This document shows, piece after piece, positions 34,848 to 43,815 of a DNA stretch of 64,000 nucleotides. The notes below the pieces were generated by a model that saw only the letters and a program-made list of their open reading frames with translations, ran no database searches and was not told where the DNA came from. The position numbers and the translations under genes are program-made. Positions within the stretch are counted from its first letter, which is position 1, and every line of letters begins with the position of its first letter. The stretch lies in assembly GCA_034432655.1 (NCBI GenBank), contig DAOUBP010000053.1, positions 11,213 through 75,212 on the forward strand, in the 5' to 3' direction. Origin of the DNA: DAOUBP01 sp034432655 (GTDB lineage Bacteria > Chloroflexota > Anaerolineae > CG2-30-64-16).

Positions 34848-34849
34848 AA
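34821..34849 (-). promoter_or_regulatory. internal promoter inside the mutase operon, overlapped by the operator
   Basis: On the minus strand TTGGCG (34849-34844) and TACAAT (34826-34821) are 17 bases apart, matching four and five of six consensus positions. Both elements lie in or at the edge of the operator arms, so a bound RHH protein would block polymerase. Confidence 0.6.
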
Positions 34850-34857
34850 AGTGCTTC

Positions 34858-36540
34858 TCAGAAGAACACCGGCTCCTGGTACTCGCCGAAAACCTTGCGG
34901 AACACCCCTGTGATCTCGCCCAGCGTAGCATAGGCGTTCACCGCCTCGAGGATGGGATACATCAGGTTAGTGCGCTCGTCTCGGGCTGCGTCGGCCAGGC
35001 GGCGCAGGGCGGCCTGCACGGCCGCGTTGTCCCGCTCGGCCCGCACGCGATTGAGCCGCGCCACCTGCCGGTCGTAGCCTTGAGGGTCCATCTCCAGGAT
35101 GGGGATGGTCAGCGGTTCCTCGGCCACGTAGTTGTTCACGCCGACAATGATGCGCTCGCCCCGGTCCACCTCCTGCTGGAAGCGGAACGCGGCCTCGGCG
35201 ATCTCGCGCTGCATGAAGCCGGCCTCGATGGCCGGGATGACCCCGCCCAGCGCCTCGATGCGCTTGAAGTAGGCCTGCGCTTCGGCTTCCAGGCGGTCGG
35301 TCAGCGCCTCCACGTAGAAGGAGCCGGCCAGCGGGTCCACGGTGCTCGCCACGCCGCTCTCCTCCGCGATGACCTGCTGGGTGCGCAGCGCGATGGTCAC
35401 CGCCTTCTCCGAGGGGAGGGCCAGCGCCTCGTCCATGCTGTTGGTGTGCAGGCTCTGCGTGCCGCCCAGCACCGCGGCCAGCGCCTGCAGTGCCACACGG
35501 ATGATGTTCACCTCCGGTTGCTGCGCGGTCAGGCTCACACCGGAGGTCTGCGCATGAGTGCGCAACATCCACGAACGGGGATTCTGCGCCCCATACTTCT
35601 CGCGCATCGCCCGCGCCCAGATGCGCCGCGCGGCGCGGAACTTGGCGATCTCCTCGAAGAACTCGTTGTGCACGTTGAAGAAGAACGACAGCCGGGGCGC
35701 AAAGTCGTCAATGGCCAGCCCGCGAGCCAGCGCCGCTTCCACATAGGCAAAGCCGTCGGCCAGGGTGAAGGCCAGCTCCTGCGCCGCGGTAGCGCCCGCC
35801 TCGCGGATGTGGTAACCCGAGATGCTGATGGTGTTCCACAGGGGCATCTCTTTGGTGCCGAACTCGATGGTGTCTACCACCAGGCGCATGGAGGGCGCGG
35901 GCGGGAAGAGGAACTCCTTCTGGGCGATGTATTCCTTGAGGATATCGTTCTGGATGGTGCCGCCCAGGCGGGCGCGCGGGATGCCGCGCTTCTCGGCCGC
36001 GGCGATGTACATGGCCCAGATGATCGCGGCCGGGCTGTTGATCGTCATGGAAGTGGTGACCCGGTCCAGCGGGATGCCGTCCAGCAGGATCTCCATGTCG
36101 GCCAGCGACGAGACCGCCACCCCGCACTTGCCGAACTCGCCGATGGCCTCGGGCGCGTCGGTGTCGTAGCCGTAGAGGGTGGGCATGTCGAACGCGATGG
36201 AGAGGCCGGTCTGGCCCTCTTTGAGCAGGTACTTGAAACGGGCGTTGGTCTCCTCGGCGGTTCCGAAGCCGGAGAACATGCGCATGGTCCACAGCTTGCC
36301 GCGATAACCGGTGGGATGCACCCCGCGCGTGAACGGGTAGCGGCCCGGCAACCCCAGGTCACGTTCGTAGTCGAGATCGGCCACATCGGCCGGTGTGTAG
36401 AGCCGGTTCACCGTCGCGCCGGAGATGGTAGTGAAAGGAGCGCGGCGCTCGGGCAGACGCGCAGCCGCGCGCTGGACGTCCGTCTCTTCCCACTCGCGGA
36501 CAGCTTCGTGAATATGTTCAGTTACGTTCCTGTCGTACAT
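34858..36540 (-). CDS. icmA: B12-dependent acyl-CoA mutase large subunit, isobutyryl-CoA mutase-like
   Basis: TIM-barrel catalytic subunit of 560 residues of the methylmalonyl-CoA mutase superfamily, without the B12 domain. Key residues counted from ATG 36540: Phe89 (WTMRMFSGFG) where methylmalonyl-CoA mutase has Tyr89, Gln207 (EYIAQKEF) where it has Arg207, and His244 (SISGYH). Phe plus Gln is the isobutyryl-CoA mutase pair, because the substrate lacks the second carboxylate. It would interconvert isobutyryl-CoA and n-butyryl-CoA with IcmB, in valine or butyrate metabolism. ATG 36540 has GAGG five bases upstream. It is the first gene of icmA-rhh-icmB-meaB. Confidence 0.82.
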   Translation of the reverse strand: MYDRNVTEHIHEAVREWEETDVQRAAARLPERRAPFTTISGATVNRLYTPADVADLDYERDLGLPGRYPFTRGVHPTGYRGKLWTMRMFSGFGTAEETNARFKYLLKEGQTGLSIAFDMPTLYGYDTDAPEAIGEFGKCGVAVSSLADMEILLDGIPLDRVTTSMTINSPAAIIWAMYIAAAEKRGIPRARLGGTIQNDILKEYIAQKEFLFPPAPSMRLVVDTIEFGTKEMPLWNTISISGYHIREAGATAAQELAFTLADGFAYVEAALARGLAIDDFAPRLSFFFNVHNEFFEEIAKFRAARRIWARAMREKYGAQNPRSWMLRTHAQTSGVSLTAQQPEVNIIRVALQALAAVLGGTQSLHTNSMDEALALPSEKAVTIALRTQQVIAEESGVASTVDPLAGSFYVEALTDRLEAEAQAYFKRIEALGGVIPAIEAGFMQREIAEAAFRFQQEVDRGERIIVGVNNYVAEEPLTIPILEMDPQGYDRQVARLNRVRAERDNAAVQAALRRLADAARDERTNLMYPILEAVNAYATLGEITGVFRKVFGEYQEPVFF

Positions 36541-36753
36541 AGACACCTCAAGCCTGAAAAAAGAGGGATCACACTCTCATCGCGTGGCTTCGTTCTGTTG
36601 AATGAGAGAGTTGACGTCCGTTCGGATATGTGTTTTTCTTTTGTCATCCGGTACGATCGAGGAGAGCAGTTGCGTCACGCGTTGCAGCTCGCCTGTTTGC
36701 CCCCGCAGCCATCCACCGTGCGCATCTGAGGATGCTCACTCCGCCTATTCCCT

Positions 36754-36777
36754 GATTCGCTGATTCGCTCATTCGCT
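36754..36777. repeat. three tandem octamers
   Basis: GATTCGCT GATTCGCT CATTCGCT is an 8-bp unit repeated three times. It overlaps the stop codon of the aconitase X large-subunit gene. Such short tandem repeats can expand by slippage. Confidence 0.6.
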
Positions 36778-38043
36778 GCCCCGCCACTCACCCGTCACCG
36801 CCGCGTCCAGGCACTGCTCCAGGTCGCCGAAGCGCATCCGGACCCCGCTGTGCATGGGCGCGTAACAGGCCATCTTGCCCGCGTTGGTGGCCATGCTGCG
36901 CACGTCCAGCATCTTCATCGGCGCGACCACCGCGCAGGTGTCGGCCACCACTTCGCCGCCGGCCGCCTCGATGATCTGCACGTAACCCAGCTCGGCCGCG
37001 CGCTGGCGGGTGATCTCGCCGGTGGTGACCCAAAGGCGGGTGGCCAGCTTCTTGTTGCGCAGGGCATGGGCCACCTGTTCGATCTCGGTCAGGCTGGCAT
37101 GCGGACAGCCGATGGTGACCAGGTCAATCTTGCGCAGGTCCGGGTCGGCGTCCATGACGCGATACGCTTCGTCCAGGCTGTCAATGGTCAGCCGACGGGC
37201 GTCGGGGCGGATCAGCGCCTCGCCCAGGTCGCGCGCCTCGGGGGTGTAACCGGCGATGTGATACACCGCCACCGCGCCGTAGGCCGCCAGCCCTGCGCCC
37301 AACGTCTTCAGCCGGTCGCCGGCCAGACCGCCGATGGTGAGATCGGCAGGCAAGGGTGGCAGCCACGCCCCCAGGTCGGCGAACCACGGCACGCCGTTGC
37401 CTACCGCCTTGCCCACCACATAGCTCAACGCGCCGAAGTCGGCCACCGTCTTGACCGGGCAACGGATCTCCACCACCCAGTTGGCCCGCCGGTTCTCATC
37501 CAGATGATAGCCATAGCGCGCGGTGCGGCCCACCACTGCCGCGGCGATGGCGCTGGGCCCGCCCTCCCGGTTCGACCGTGCACCGATCACCGCGTTGGCG
37601 AACGCCACCGCGCTGGACTCGGCCCAGGCCAGGGCATCCCCGCGCTGCGGCTTGAAGCCGGGGAACAGATAAGGCGTGCAGCTCATAGTGGGGGTCACGC
37701 CCATCTTCTGGAAGGCGTCAACCACGCTGAGCTGCGGCGTGGCGAAGCCGGGCTGGATGCCCCACTGTTGCCACTTGCCCCGCTCCATCCCCATGGGGTT
37801 GAGCGTGGTCGGCACCCGCACCCGCGCGCCCTCATCGGCCCAACGGTTCAGGAACTCCACGCCGGCATCGCCCAGGTTCTTGTATGACACGCCCGCGATC
37901 TGCACGTGCTTCACCGGCACCAGGTCGGCCGCGCCGTAGATGCGCGCCAGCGCCACCACGATCTCCATGGCCCGCTTGACCCCAGGCCCTTCGGCACCGT
38001 CCAGCATCGCCTGTTCTTCAGCGCTGAGGCGAAGTTCGCTCAT
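36769..38043 (-). CDS. aconitase X catalytic protein, probable phosphomevalonate dehydratase large subunit
   Basis: A DUF521/AcnX catalytic subunit of 424 residues. Cys122 (MSCTPYL), Cys313 (IGCPHASL) and Cys370 (ADTCAVVAP) are placed to hold the iron-sulfur cluster. Other family blocks are TTLNPMGMERGKW, AWAESSAVAFANAVIGARSN and REGGPSAIAAAVVGRT. With the small subunit at 13166-13564 it would dehydrate 5-phosphomevalonate. In many bacteria AcnX instead dehydrates cis-3-hydroxyproline, but isopentenyl phosphate kinase next to the small subunit favours the isoprenoid role. The start is ATG 38043 with GAGGG upstream. Confidence 0.82.
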   Translation of the reverse strand: MSELRLSAEEQAMLDGAEGPGVKRAMEIVVALARIYGAADLVPVKHVQIAGVSYKNLGDAGVEFLNRWADEGARVRVPTTLNPMGMERGKWQQWGIQPGFATPQLSVVDAFQKMGVTPTMSCTPYLFPGFKPQRGDALAWAESSAVAFANAVIGARSNREGGPSAIAAAVVGRTARYGYHLDENRRANWVVEIRCPVKTVADFGALSYVVGKAVGNGVPWFADLGAWLPPLPADLTIGGLAGDRLKTLGAGLAAYGAVAVYHIAGYTPEARDLGEALIRPDARRLTIDSLDEAYRVMDADPDLRKIDLVTIGCPHASLTEIEQVAHALRNKKLATRLWVTTGEITRQRAAELGYVQIIEAAGGEVVADTCAVVAPMKMLDVRSMATNAGKMACYAPMHSGVRMRFGDLEQCLDAAVTGEWRGSE

Positions 38044-38128
38044 TTCGGGTTTCCCTCTCGCAATTGATGTCGGTAAGAAGTTTAGCACGACGGCCGACCC
38101 TTTGTAAAGCAAACCCGCCTACAGAGCA

Positions 38129-39352
38129 TCAATCCGCTTCCGCATCGGCATCATGGATGATCGTCGTGCGCTGCTCCCCGCCCATCTGGCCCGCAGTGAT
38201 CGTCACCGGCCCTGCGAAATTGAACTGGAACGAGGGCCCACCGGCTGGGCCGCCAGTTGACACAGGAGCCGGTTGTCCGACAACCGCGGCGGCCGGTTCC
38301 CACAGCATGGCATCGGGCACAGACAGGAACAGCACCGGCGCGGCCCATCCCGGGTCTTCCGGTTCACGGGCGAAGAGCGCCTGCCGGCCGGCCGTCACAG
38401 CTGTGTCCAGCGGCGCCAGGGCGGCCACGGCCCGGTAGAAGGCCGTAGAGAAGCGCAACGCCGCGCGATCGAGAAGCGCCGCCTGCATGGCGACCACGGC
38501 CGGCACCCCGGCCTGCACCAGCCGCGGCGCTACCCCGGCAAAAGTGTCAGCAGGATCGCTGCGCGCGCTCTCACAGGCGTTAAGCACTACCAGCCGCAGG
38601 CTGCTGCCGCGCAGCAGGGTTGCCAGGGCCTCACCGTCCACGCGCAGCGGCCTGCCATCCTCCTCGAACCACAAGAACCCTCCGCCGGCCGCGGCGTAAC
38701 CTCCATGCCCGATGAAATGCAAAAGGTCCGGCCCGGCATGTAGCGCATCCTGGAGCGCGTTCAGGCTGCCCGCCACCGTGCTGACCTGGATGCCGCCGCC
38801 CGCCACGTCGAGGGCATCCTCGATCCTGCGGCTTTCCCCTGCCACATCCAGCTGCTCGAAACCGGCCGGCGAGGCACCCATCACCAGCAGGTTCAGCCGG
38901 CTGCCGCGCAGCTTGTGCCGGGTAAAAGGACCGGGCAGGTAACGCACAATCACAGAGCGCGGGTCCAACGCGAGGAAGCTGCCGGCCTCATCATCGTAGC
39001 AGCATTCCCACGGCCACAAGTGCAGCCCCGGCGGCTCGATGCGCAGGCGGACGCGCAGGCCGGCGTCGGGCGCCAACGCGCGCAAGCTGGCACGATAAAG
39101 GCTCAGCACCGGGGGCGGGAACAACCAACGAAACAGAGCGGCGCCCAACGCCCGCAGCCCTTCCCGATCGGTGGCCTGGGCCCGAAACGCGGCGAAGAGG
39201 TCGTGTTGCGCGTGCAGCTCGCGCGCCGGGACAGGGACCGGTGCTGCCGTTTCGCCTGCTGCAGGAGTAGTCACCACGCGCAAGGCGTAGGTCTCATCGT
39301 CCACAGCGCTGATCAACAGGTCGAAATTGTCGTAACGGGTGATCTCCGCCAT
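38129..39352 (-). CDS. CHAT-domain (caspase-like) protease
   Basis: The 407-residue protein has an N-terminal region of unknown type (1-150), then a CHAT peptidase domain with the catalytic dyad His216 (HFIGHGGY) and Cys260 (VVLNACESA). After the domain ends near 350 comes a Pro/Gly linker and a short tail (375-399: FQFNFAGPVTITAGQ then MGGEQRTTII). The tail resembles the N-terminus of the STAND NTPase two genes upstream. CHAT proteases are effectors in several bacterial conflict systems. It is the last gene of a three-gene operon, 13 bases after the lipoprotein gene. Confidence 0.85.
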   Translation of the reverse strand: MAEITRYDNFDLLISAVDDETYALRVVTTPAAGETAAPVPVPARELHAQHDLFAAFRAQATDREGLRALGAALFRWLFPPPVLSLYRASLRALAPDAGLRVRLRIEPPGLHLWPWECCYDDEAGSFLALDPRSVIVRYLPGPFTRHKLRGSRLNLLVMGASPAGFEQLDVAGESRRIEDALDVAGGGIQVSTVAGSLNALQDALHAGPDLLHFIGHGGYAAAGGGFLWFEEDGRPLRVDGEALATLLRGSSLRLVVLNACESARSDPADTFAGVAPRLVQAGVPAVVAMQAALLDRAALRFSTAFYRAVAALAPLDTAVTAGRQALFAREPEDPGWAAPVLFLSVPDAMLWEPAAAVVGQPAPVSTGGPAGGPSFQFNFAGPVTITAGQMGGEQRTTIIHDADAEAD

Positions 39353-39365
39353 GTGAGCCTGCCGG

Positions 39366-40844
39366 TTACTTCAGGCAGCCGACCTGGATGGGCCACGGCG
39401 CGCTTTCATTGTCGCGCTCGTCGCTTTCCGCCACCCGGTTGTCCTCGTCGGCCACCACGATCAGATAATACTCGCGTATTCCCTCCGGGATGGAGGCCGG
39501 GATCTGGTTGGAGCCGACCATGGGCACCTGGTATACCTGGCCGGCAGCCAATCCCTGCACGAACTCGCGGCCGCCGATCAGCAGCGGATCGGCGGGCGAG
39601 CGACGTTTGTCGGCCGCCAGGTAGACCCCCACCGAGAAGAGGCCGGCCGCCCCATCGCCGATGTTGCGCACCTCAACCTGAATCGCATCGCCCAACTTCT
39701 GGCCGCATGCCCCTTGTTTTGGCGCTTCCAGGATGCGCGGCACCAGGTTGGGGCGGCTGACCGGTAAAATGGGAGTCAAAACAGGAGGGAGAACGTTCAG
39801 CGGCAACTCTTGAGTTACGCTAAGAGTGACGGTCGTCTGGGCCGCGGCAGATTGGCCGCGGCTGTCGTAGACGGTGACCACGATCAGGTAGCGGCCGGCC
39901 GCGGCATAGCTGTGTTGGGCCGGGAATTCGCCCGCCCCGACGACCCCATCTCCCCAATCCCACACTTGTTTTGCGATCTGGGCGTCCCGGCAGGCCGGCG
40001 CGGCCTTGCCGTCCACCGTCACGGTCAGGCCCCGGATCACGGGGGTGGCCAGGGCCACCTTGGGAGGGGGGCACGTTGCTGACTCACGCTGGAAGATGAT
40101 CGGCACGGCGTCAGCCGATATCCGGGCGCGCTCGGGCCCGAACGCGCCGGCATCGAGCTCGATCGCGTGGAACAGGTCCCACACCCCCAGCTCCTCTGCC
40201 AGGGCCCGGATCCGGTCCCAGTCCCCGGTCAGCTCGATAATGTTATTGGAGTCAATGATGACCCAGTTGCTGGGGTCGGCGCGTCGGACGTCATCTGTGA
40301 CCGGGCTTTGCACGGCCACAGTGCCATCGAAGGCGCGGATCAGGGTCATACGCTTGTCACGCACATGCGCCAGCATGAAGAGCGTGCCGCCGACGGTGAT
40401 CCGCGCATGGGGCGGGTCGCCGGCCGTGAACTCGATGCGGTCGTAGACCCCCGGTGCTGCGCCTGTGAGCACCGCGCCGAGCCCCAGGCTCATCTTCACG
40501 CTGGATGGCGTCACATCTTCTGCGCGCAGCGATGTGTCATCGTACAGGCGTATCCACAAATCAGGGAACTTCAACAGCGCACGGCCCAGCACCGTCCAGA
40601 TCTCGTCTCCCCCGCGAGCCTTGGTGGTAGTGTTGACCGGCACCTCCTGCTGTGAGCCGCCGGACGCCAGGAACACCCGGCTCTTCTCGCCGGTCAGCTC
40701 GCCGGTCACGACGGGGGGTGACGGCTGTCTTGTGATGACGGGGGTGGCGGCCGGACCGCACGCCAACAGGACCAGTAGCAGCGCCACGACAACGCCGCCT
40801 GACAGCTGGCGCCGTGCGACAGGACGGGCAGATGTTGCCTTCAT
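39366..40844 (-). CDS. lipoprotein with FecR-like, PKD and CARDB domains
   Basis: The 492-residue protein has a lipobox LLAC (Cys29) and a FecR-like beta region (about 50-190, KARGGDEIWTVLGRALLKF; ITVGGTLFMLAHVRDKRM). A PKD-type beta sandwich follows (about 270-345, VWDWGDGVVGAGEFPAQHSYAAAGRY), then a C-terminal CARDB adhesion-like domain (about 370-490). It would sit outside the membrane with several beta domains, perhaps as a surface sensor. The start ATG 40844 has AAAGGAGG seven bases upstream. It lies between the STAND NTPase and CHAT genes in one operon. Confidence 0.75.
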   Translation of the reverse strand: MKATSARPVARRQLSGGVVVALLLVLLACGPAATPVITRQPSPPVVTGELTGEKSRVFLASGGSQQEVPVNTTTKARGGDEIWTVLGRALLKFPDLWIRLYDDTSLRAEDVTPSSVKMSLGLGAVLTGAAPGVYDRIEFTAGDPPHARITVGGTLFMLAHVRDKRMTLIRAFDGTVAVQSPVTDDVRRADPSNWVIIDSNNIIELTGDWDRIRALAEELGVWDLFHAIELDAGAFGPERARISADAVPIIFQRESATCPPPKVALATPVIRGLTVTVDGKAAPACRDAQIAKQVWDWGDGVVGAGEFPAQHSYAAAGRYLIVVTVYDSRGQSAAAQTTVTLSVTQELPLNVLPPVLTPILPVSRPNLVPRILEAPKQGACGQKLGDAIQVEVRNIGDGAAGLFSVGVYLAADKRRSPADPLLIGGREFVQGLAAGQVYQVPMVGSNQIPASIPEGIREYYLIVVADEDNRVAESDERDNESAPWPIQVGCLK

Positions 40845-40958
40845 GGCTTGCCTCCTTTCATGGCCGGGCAATGGCCTTGCCGAGCGCGCCTTCTATCGGG
40901 GGCGGGATCAAACGGCGCAGGCATGGCTGAACGCGCCGAAGCACCTCCGTCCCCTTGC

Positions 40959-43589
40959 TCATTGCAAAAACACTTCCCCCATCCGCCTCGCAGCGCGGCG
41001 GCTCACCGCCCAACCGCCGGCCAATCCTGCGCCTGTCAGCGCGCCGAACCCGGCTGCCTGGGCCAGCGCCAATCCCAGGCTCCCCTGATGGGTCAGGTTG
41101 GGGGCCCATTCGAAACCGGTCAGCCAGCTGAACAGCCCGAGGACCAGGCCGACAATGGCCATGCCCGCAGCGGCGGCGGCGGCCTGCCGGCGGCCAGGCT
41201 GGCCCCACGCCCACGCCAGGCCGGCCGCCAGGCCGATCCCTTGCAGCGGCCCGCCGACGAAGTAGCGGATCAGCAGGCGGGGCAGATGCGGCGCCAGGTC
41301 GCTGACGTACGCGGCCTCGGCTGGGATGCCCACTGCCAGTCCCAGGGTGAAGCCCAGCGCCACCGCAGCGGCCGAGCGCAGGGACAGATGACGGCCTGAG
41401 GCTTCAGCCGCAGGCGCCAGAAAGCGGGCGACCAGCACCAGCACCGCGCCGAGCAACGCCCCCAGCGCGGCCGAGGCCAGGCTGGCCGCAAACGCCAACA
41501 GCACGACGCGGGATGTCAGGCCGACGAGCAACAGCTGCATCAGCGCACCCCGGACGGCATAGGCAACTGCGCCGCCCAACGCTGCGCCGGCCGCCTCGAC
41601 GGCGATCGTCCGCCAGGCGGCCCGGAAGCGCAAGAGCAGCCCGCCTGTTGCAACTGCAGCCCGCAAGACCGGCGAGGGGAGTTCGGGCAGCGTAGCCCCG
41701 GCCGCCTGAATCCACGCAAGGGCCTCGGCCCTGCGCCAGCCGGGCGAGCGCTGCCCCGCACGGCTCACAGGTCCGCCTGGCCCGGGTTGATTCGAGGCCA
41801 GCAAACTCTGGGACACGGCCGCCGGGCCGAGGCTCGCCAGGGCCAGGGCGGCGGTATGGCGCACCTCGGCTGAGGTTGCGGTCAAGGCAGCCCGGCCCAG
41901 GGGATCAGGCGCCACCTCTGCCGGGCCGTTGGGCGCGCCCGGGGCGGATGCAGCCGCCTGCGTCAGCGGGATCACCCCCAAGACCTGGCCGAGCTGGATC
42001 GCTTGGGGGTCAAGGCCGCCGGCCGGGCCCCCGCGTTGCAGCACAGCGAGCAGGCGTTGGCTGTCCTCATGGTCGCTCAACGTGCGCAGCCAGCGGCCGG
42101 GGTCAAGACCGGCGGCTACTGCGCTGCGCAGCACCAGGCCACGCAGGCCGGCGGTCATGGCCAGCGCACCCAGACAAGGCTCGATCCGCCCGAGACGGGC
42201 GCGATCCAGCAAAGGGGGCGGATGCTCTGCGCTGTCTGACCCTGCCCTGAGCCGCGCCCAGGCCAGCCAGTCGCTCCACCCGTGCTCCAGCGCGTCTTCG
42301 GCTGCCCGGCGCTCGGCCTCGGCAGGGTCAAACCAGCGGAGCACCGCCTGAGCCATGGTAGGATGGGCAACGCTGAAGGCCAGCTCGGCGCGCGAGGTGA
42401 GGAGAGAACGGCGCTGGAGCGTCTCCAACACCTGGGTTACCTCGGCCAGCGGCCGGCCAAAGCGTTGGGCTGCCTCGGCCGGCGAGATAAAAGCCGGTTC
42501 GCCGCCGGCTGTGACCATGGTCTTCAGCAGCGCCCGGGCCAGTTCATAGCGCGGCGGATCAGGGAACTCCTCGCTGAGCGCCCGGCTCAGGTAGCCACCC
42601 AGGATGCCCTGGCGGCCCCCCAGTTCCTCATAAAGCCGCTGGCCGATGAACTGCTGGCCCCGTGCGCGCGCCTCATCGTACAGGATTTTGCAGACGATCT
42701 GCAGATGTGACGGATCAATGCAATGTTCGCCACGGCCGGGAAGGGCCAGGTCGGGCAACAGGCAGTGGTCGAGAAAATGCGTGTCGAACACCATGGGCGG
42801 CTCCAGGCCGTCCAGCGGGGCCAATACTGCGGCACGCGCGCCCGCGGCGGTCAGCAAGTCCAGCGCCACTACGTGATGATAGATGTCCGGCACAGCGGGG
42901 TCGTCGGCCGGTCCTTGAAAGTACGCCAGCTGCCCCTGGCTCCGTTGGCGGATACTGATCAAAATACAGGCGGGCAGCGTGAACTCGGCCAGGCGGAAGC
43001 GCGCCATTTCGGCACGAAAACGTTCACGTCCCGCAACGGTCAAGTCAGGATCGGTGAAGAAGCGTTCGAAGTGGTCGAGGATCAGGACCACAGGACGGTC
43101 CAGGTCGCGTTGTACAGCAGCTACCAGGCCGGTCAGGTCGGTCACGCCGGCCAGGTCAACAGTGAACTGTTCCCGGGCGGCCACCAGCGCGTTGATCAAC
43201 CCTTCGGTGGGCTGCGTGTAATCGCGGGCCAGCAAAGCCAGATAGCCCCGTGTCATCAGCCGTGGGATCAGACCGGCCTGCAAGAGCGAGGTCTTGCCCA
43301 CCCCCAGCGGCCCCTGCAGGACGACCACCCGGTGGGCCAGCACCTCCCTTTCCAGCCGGTCCAGGTCAGCCTCGCGACCGGCATAGACGGCGGCATCTAA
43401 CAGGTCATAACTGTCCAGGAAGCGATAGGGTGCACGCCGCCGGTCCCGGTATGCCTGCCAGTCCACCTGTCCGGCCGCGGCACGCAGCAGGTAGACGTGC
43501 GTCTCCCACTTCACCCCGCCGAAAACATCGGCATGGATTTGGGTGTTATCGCCGAACTCATAACGGATCGAACCGGGGTCGTCCGGCAT
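40959..43589 (-). CDS. STAND-type NTPase with C-terminal membrane region
   Basis: This large protein of 876 residues has a short N-terminal beta motif (8-32), a Walker A LQGPLGVGKTSLL (93-100 core), and Walker B VVLILDHFERFF about residue 160. Winged-helix-like and alpha-helical arms follow to about 640, then about seven hydrophobic segments (650-865). It looks like a NACHT/AP-ATPase-like novel STAND switch that is membrane-bound, with helical repeats as possible sensor. The start ATG 43589 has GGGAG upstream. It heads the operon with a lipoprotein and a CHAT protease. Target and trigger are unknown. Confidence 0.75.
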   Translation of the reverse strand: MPDDPGSIRYEFGDNTQIHADVFGGVKWETHVYLLRAAAGQVDWQAYRDRRRAPYRFLDSYDLLDAAVYAGREADLDRLEREVLAHRVVVLQGPLGVGKTSLLQAGLIPRLMTRGYLALLARDYTQPTEGLINALVAAREQFTVDLAGVTDLTGLVAAVQRDLDRPVVLILDHFERFFTDPDLTVAGRERFRAEMARFRLAEFTLPACILISIRQRSQGQLAYFQGPADDPAVPDIYHHVVALDLLTAAGARAAVLAPLDGLEPPMVFDTHFLDHCLLPDLALPGRGEHCIDPSHLQIVCKILYDEARARGQQFIGQRLYEELGGRQGILGGYLSRALSEEFPDPPRYELARALLKTMVTAGGEPAFISPAEAAQRFGRPLAEVTQVLETLQRRSLLTSRAELAFSVAHPTMAQAVLRWFDPAEAERRAAEDALEHGWSDWLAWARLRAGSDSAEHPPPLLDRARLGRIEPCLGALAMTAGLRGLVLRSAVAAGLDPGRWLRTLSDHEDSQRLLAVLQRGGPAGGLDPQAIQLGQVLGVIPLTQAAASAPGAPNGPAEVAPDPLGRAALTATSAEVRHTAALALASLGPAAVSQSLLASNQPGPGGPVSRAGQRSPGWRRAEALAWIQAAGATLPELPSPVLRAAVATGGLLLRFRAAWRTIAVEAAGAALGGAVAYAVRGALMQLLLVGLTSRVVLLAFAASLASAALGALLGAVLVLVARFLAPAAEASGRHLSLRSAAAVALGFTLGLAVGIPAEAAYVSDLAPHLPRLLIRYFVGGPLQGIGLAAGLAWAWGQPGRRQAAAAAAGMAIVGLVLGLFSWLTGFEWAPNLTHQGSLGLALAQAAGFGALTGAGLAGGWAVSRRAARRMGEVFLQ

Positions 43590-43815
43590 ACCTGTCTCCC
43601 GTCTGGCGGCCGTTCCCATGCTGCACAGCCGTCGCACAAATACTATACCACCGCAGGCCGGTCAGCGCAAGCGTTGCGCGAAAATTGCCCCATGAAGAAG
43701 AAACTGGAATGCACAACACTATACAAACCCAAAACATAGTTTATACTTCGTTCAAAGTTTGCAAAACGTTGTCGGCACGCTTCGACAACCATCAACAAAA
43801 CCTCAGGAGAAAAAC
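43590..43815. other. 226-bp divergent intergenic region
   Basis: No gene is seen. It has an AT-rich right part with TATACT-like sequences (around 43742) that could promote the DUF4397 gene, and a GCGCAAGCGTTGCGC palindrome near 43668-43682. The ribosome-binding site for the rightward gene (AGGAG) lies at 43805. Confidence 0.4.

Noticed and set aside
34858..36540. Methylmalonyl-CoA mutase
   Set aside because: Tyr89 and Arg207, needed for the methylmalonyl carboxylate, are replaced by Phe and Gln.
34756..36729. Plus-strand open frame of 657 codons opposite the mutase gene
   Set aside because: It is the antisense shadow of icmA: low-complexity Arg/Gly/His-rich translation, no family motif, and the minus strand carries clear mutase motifs.
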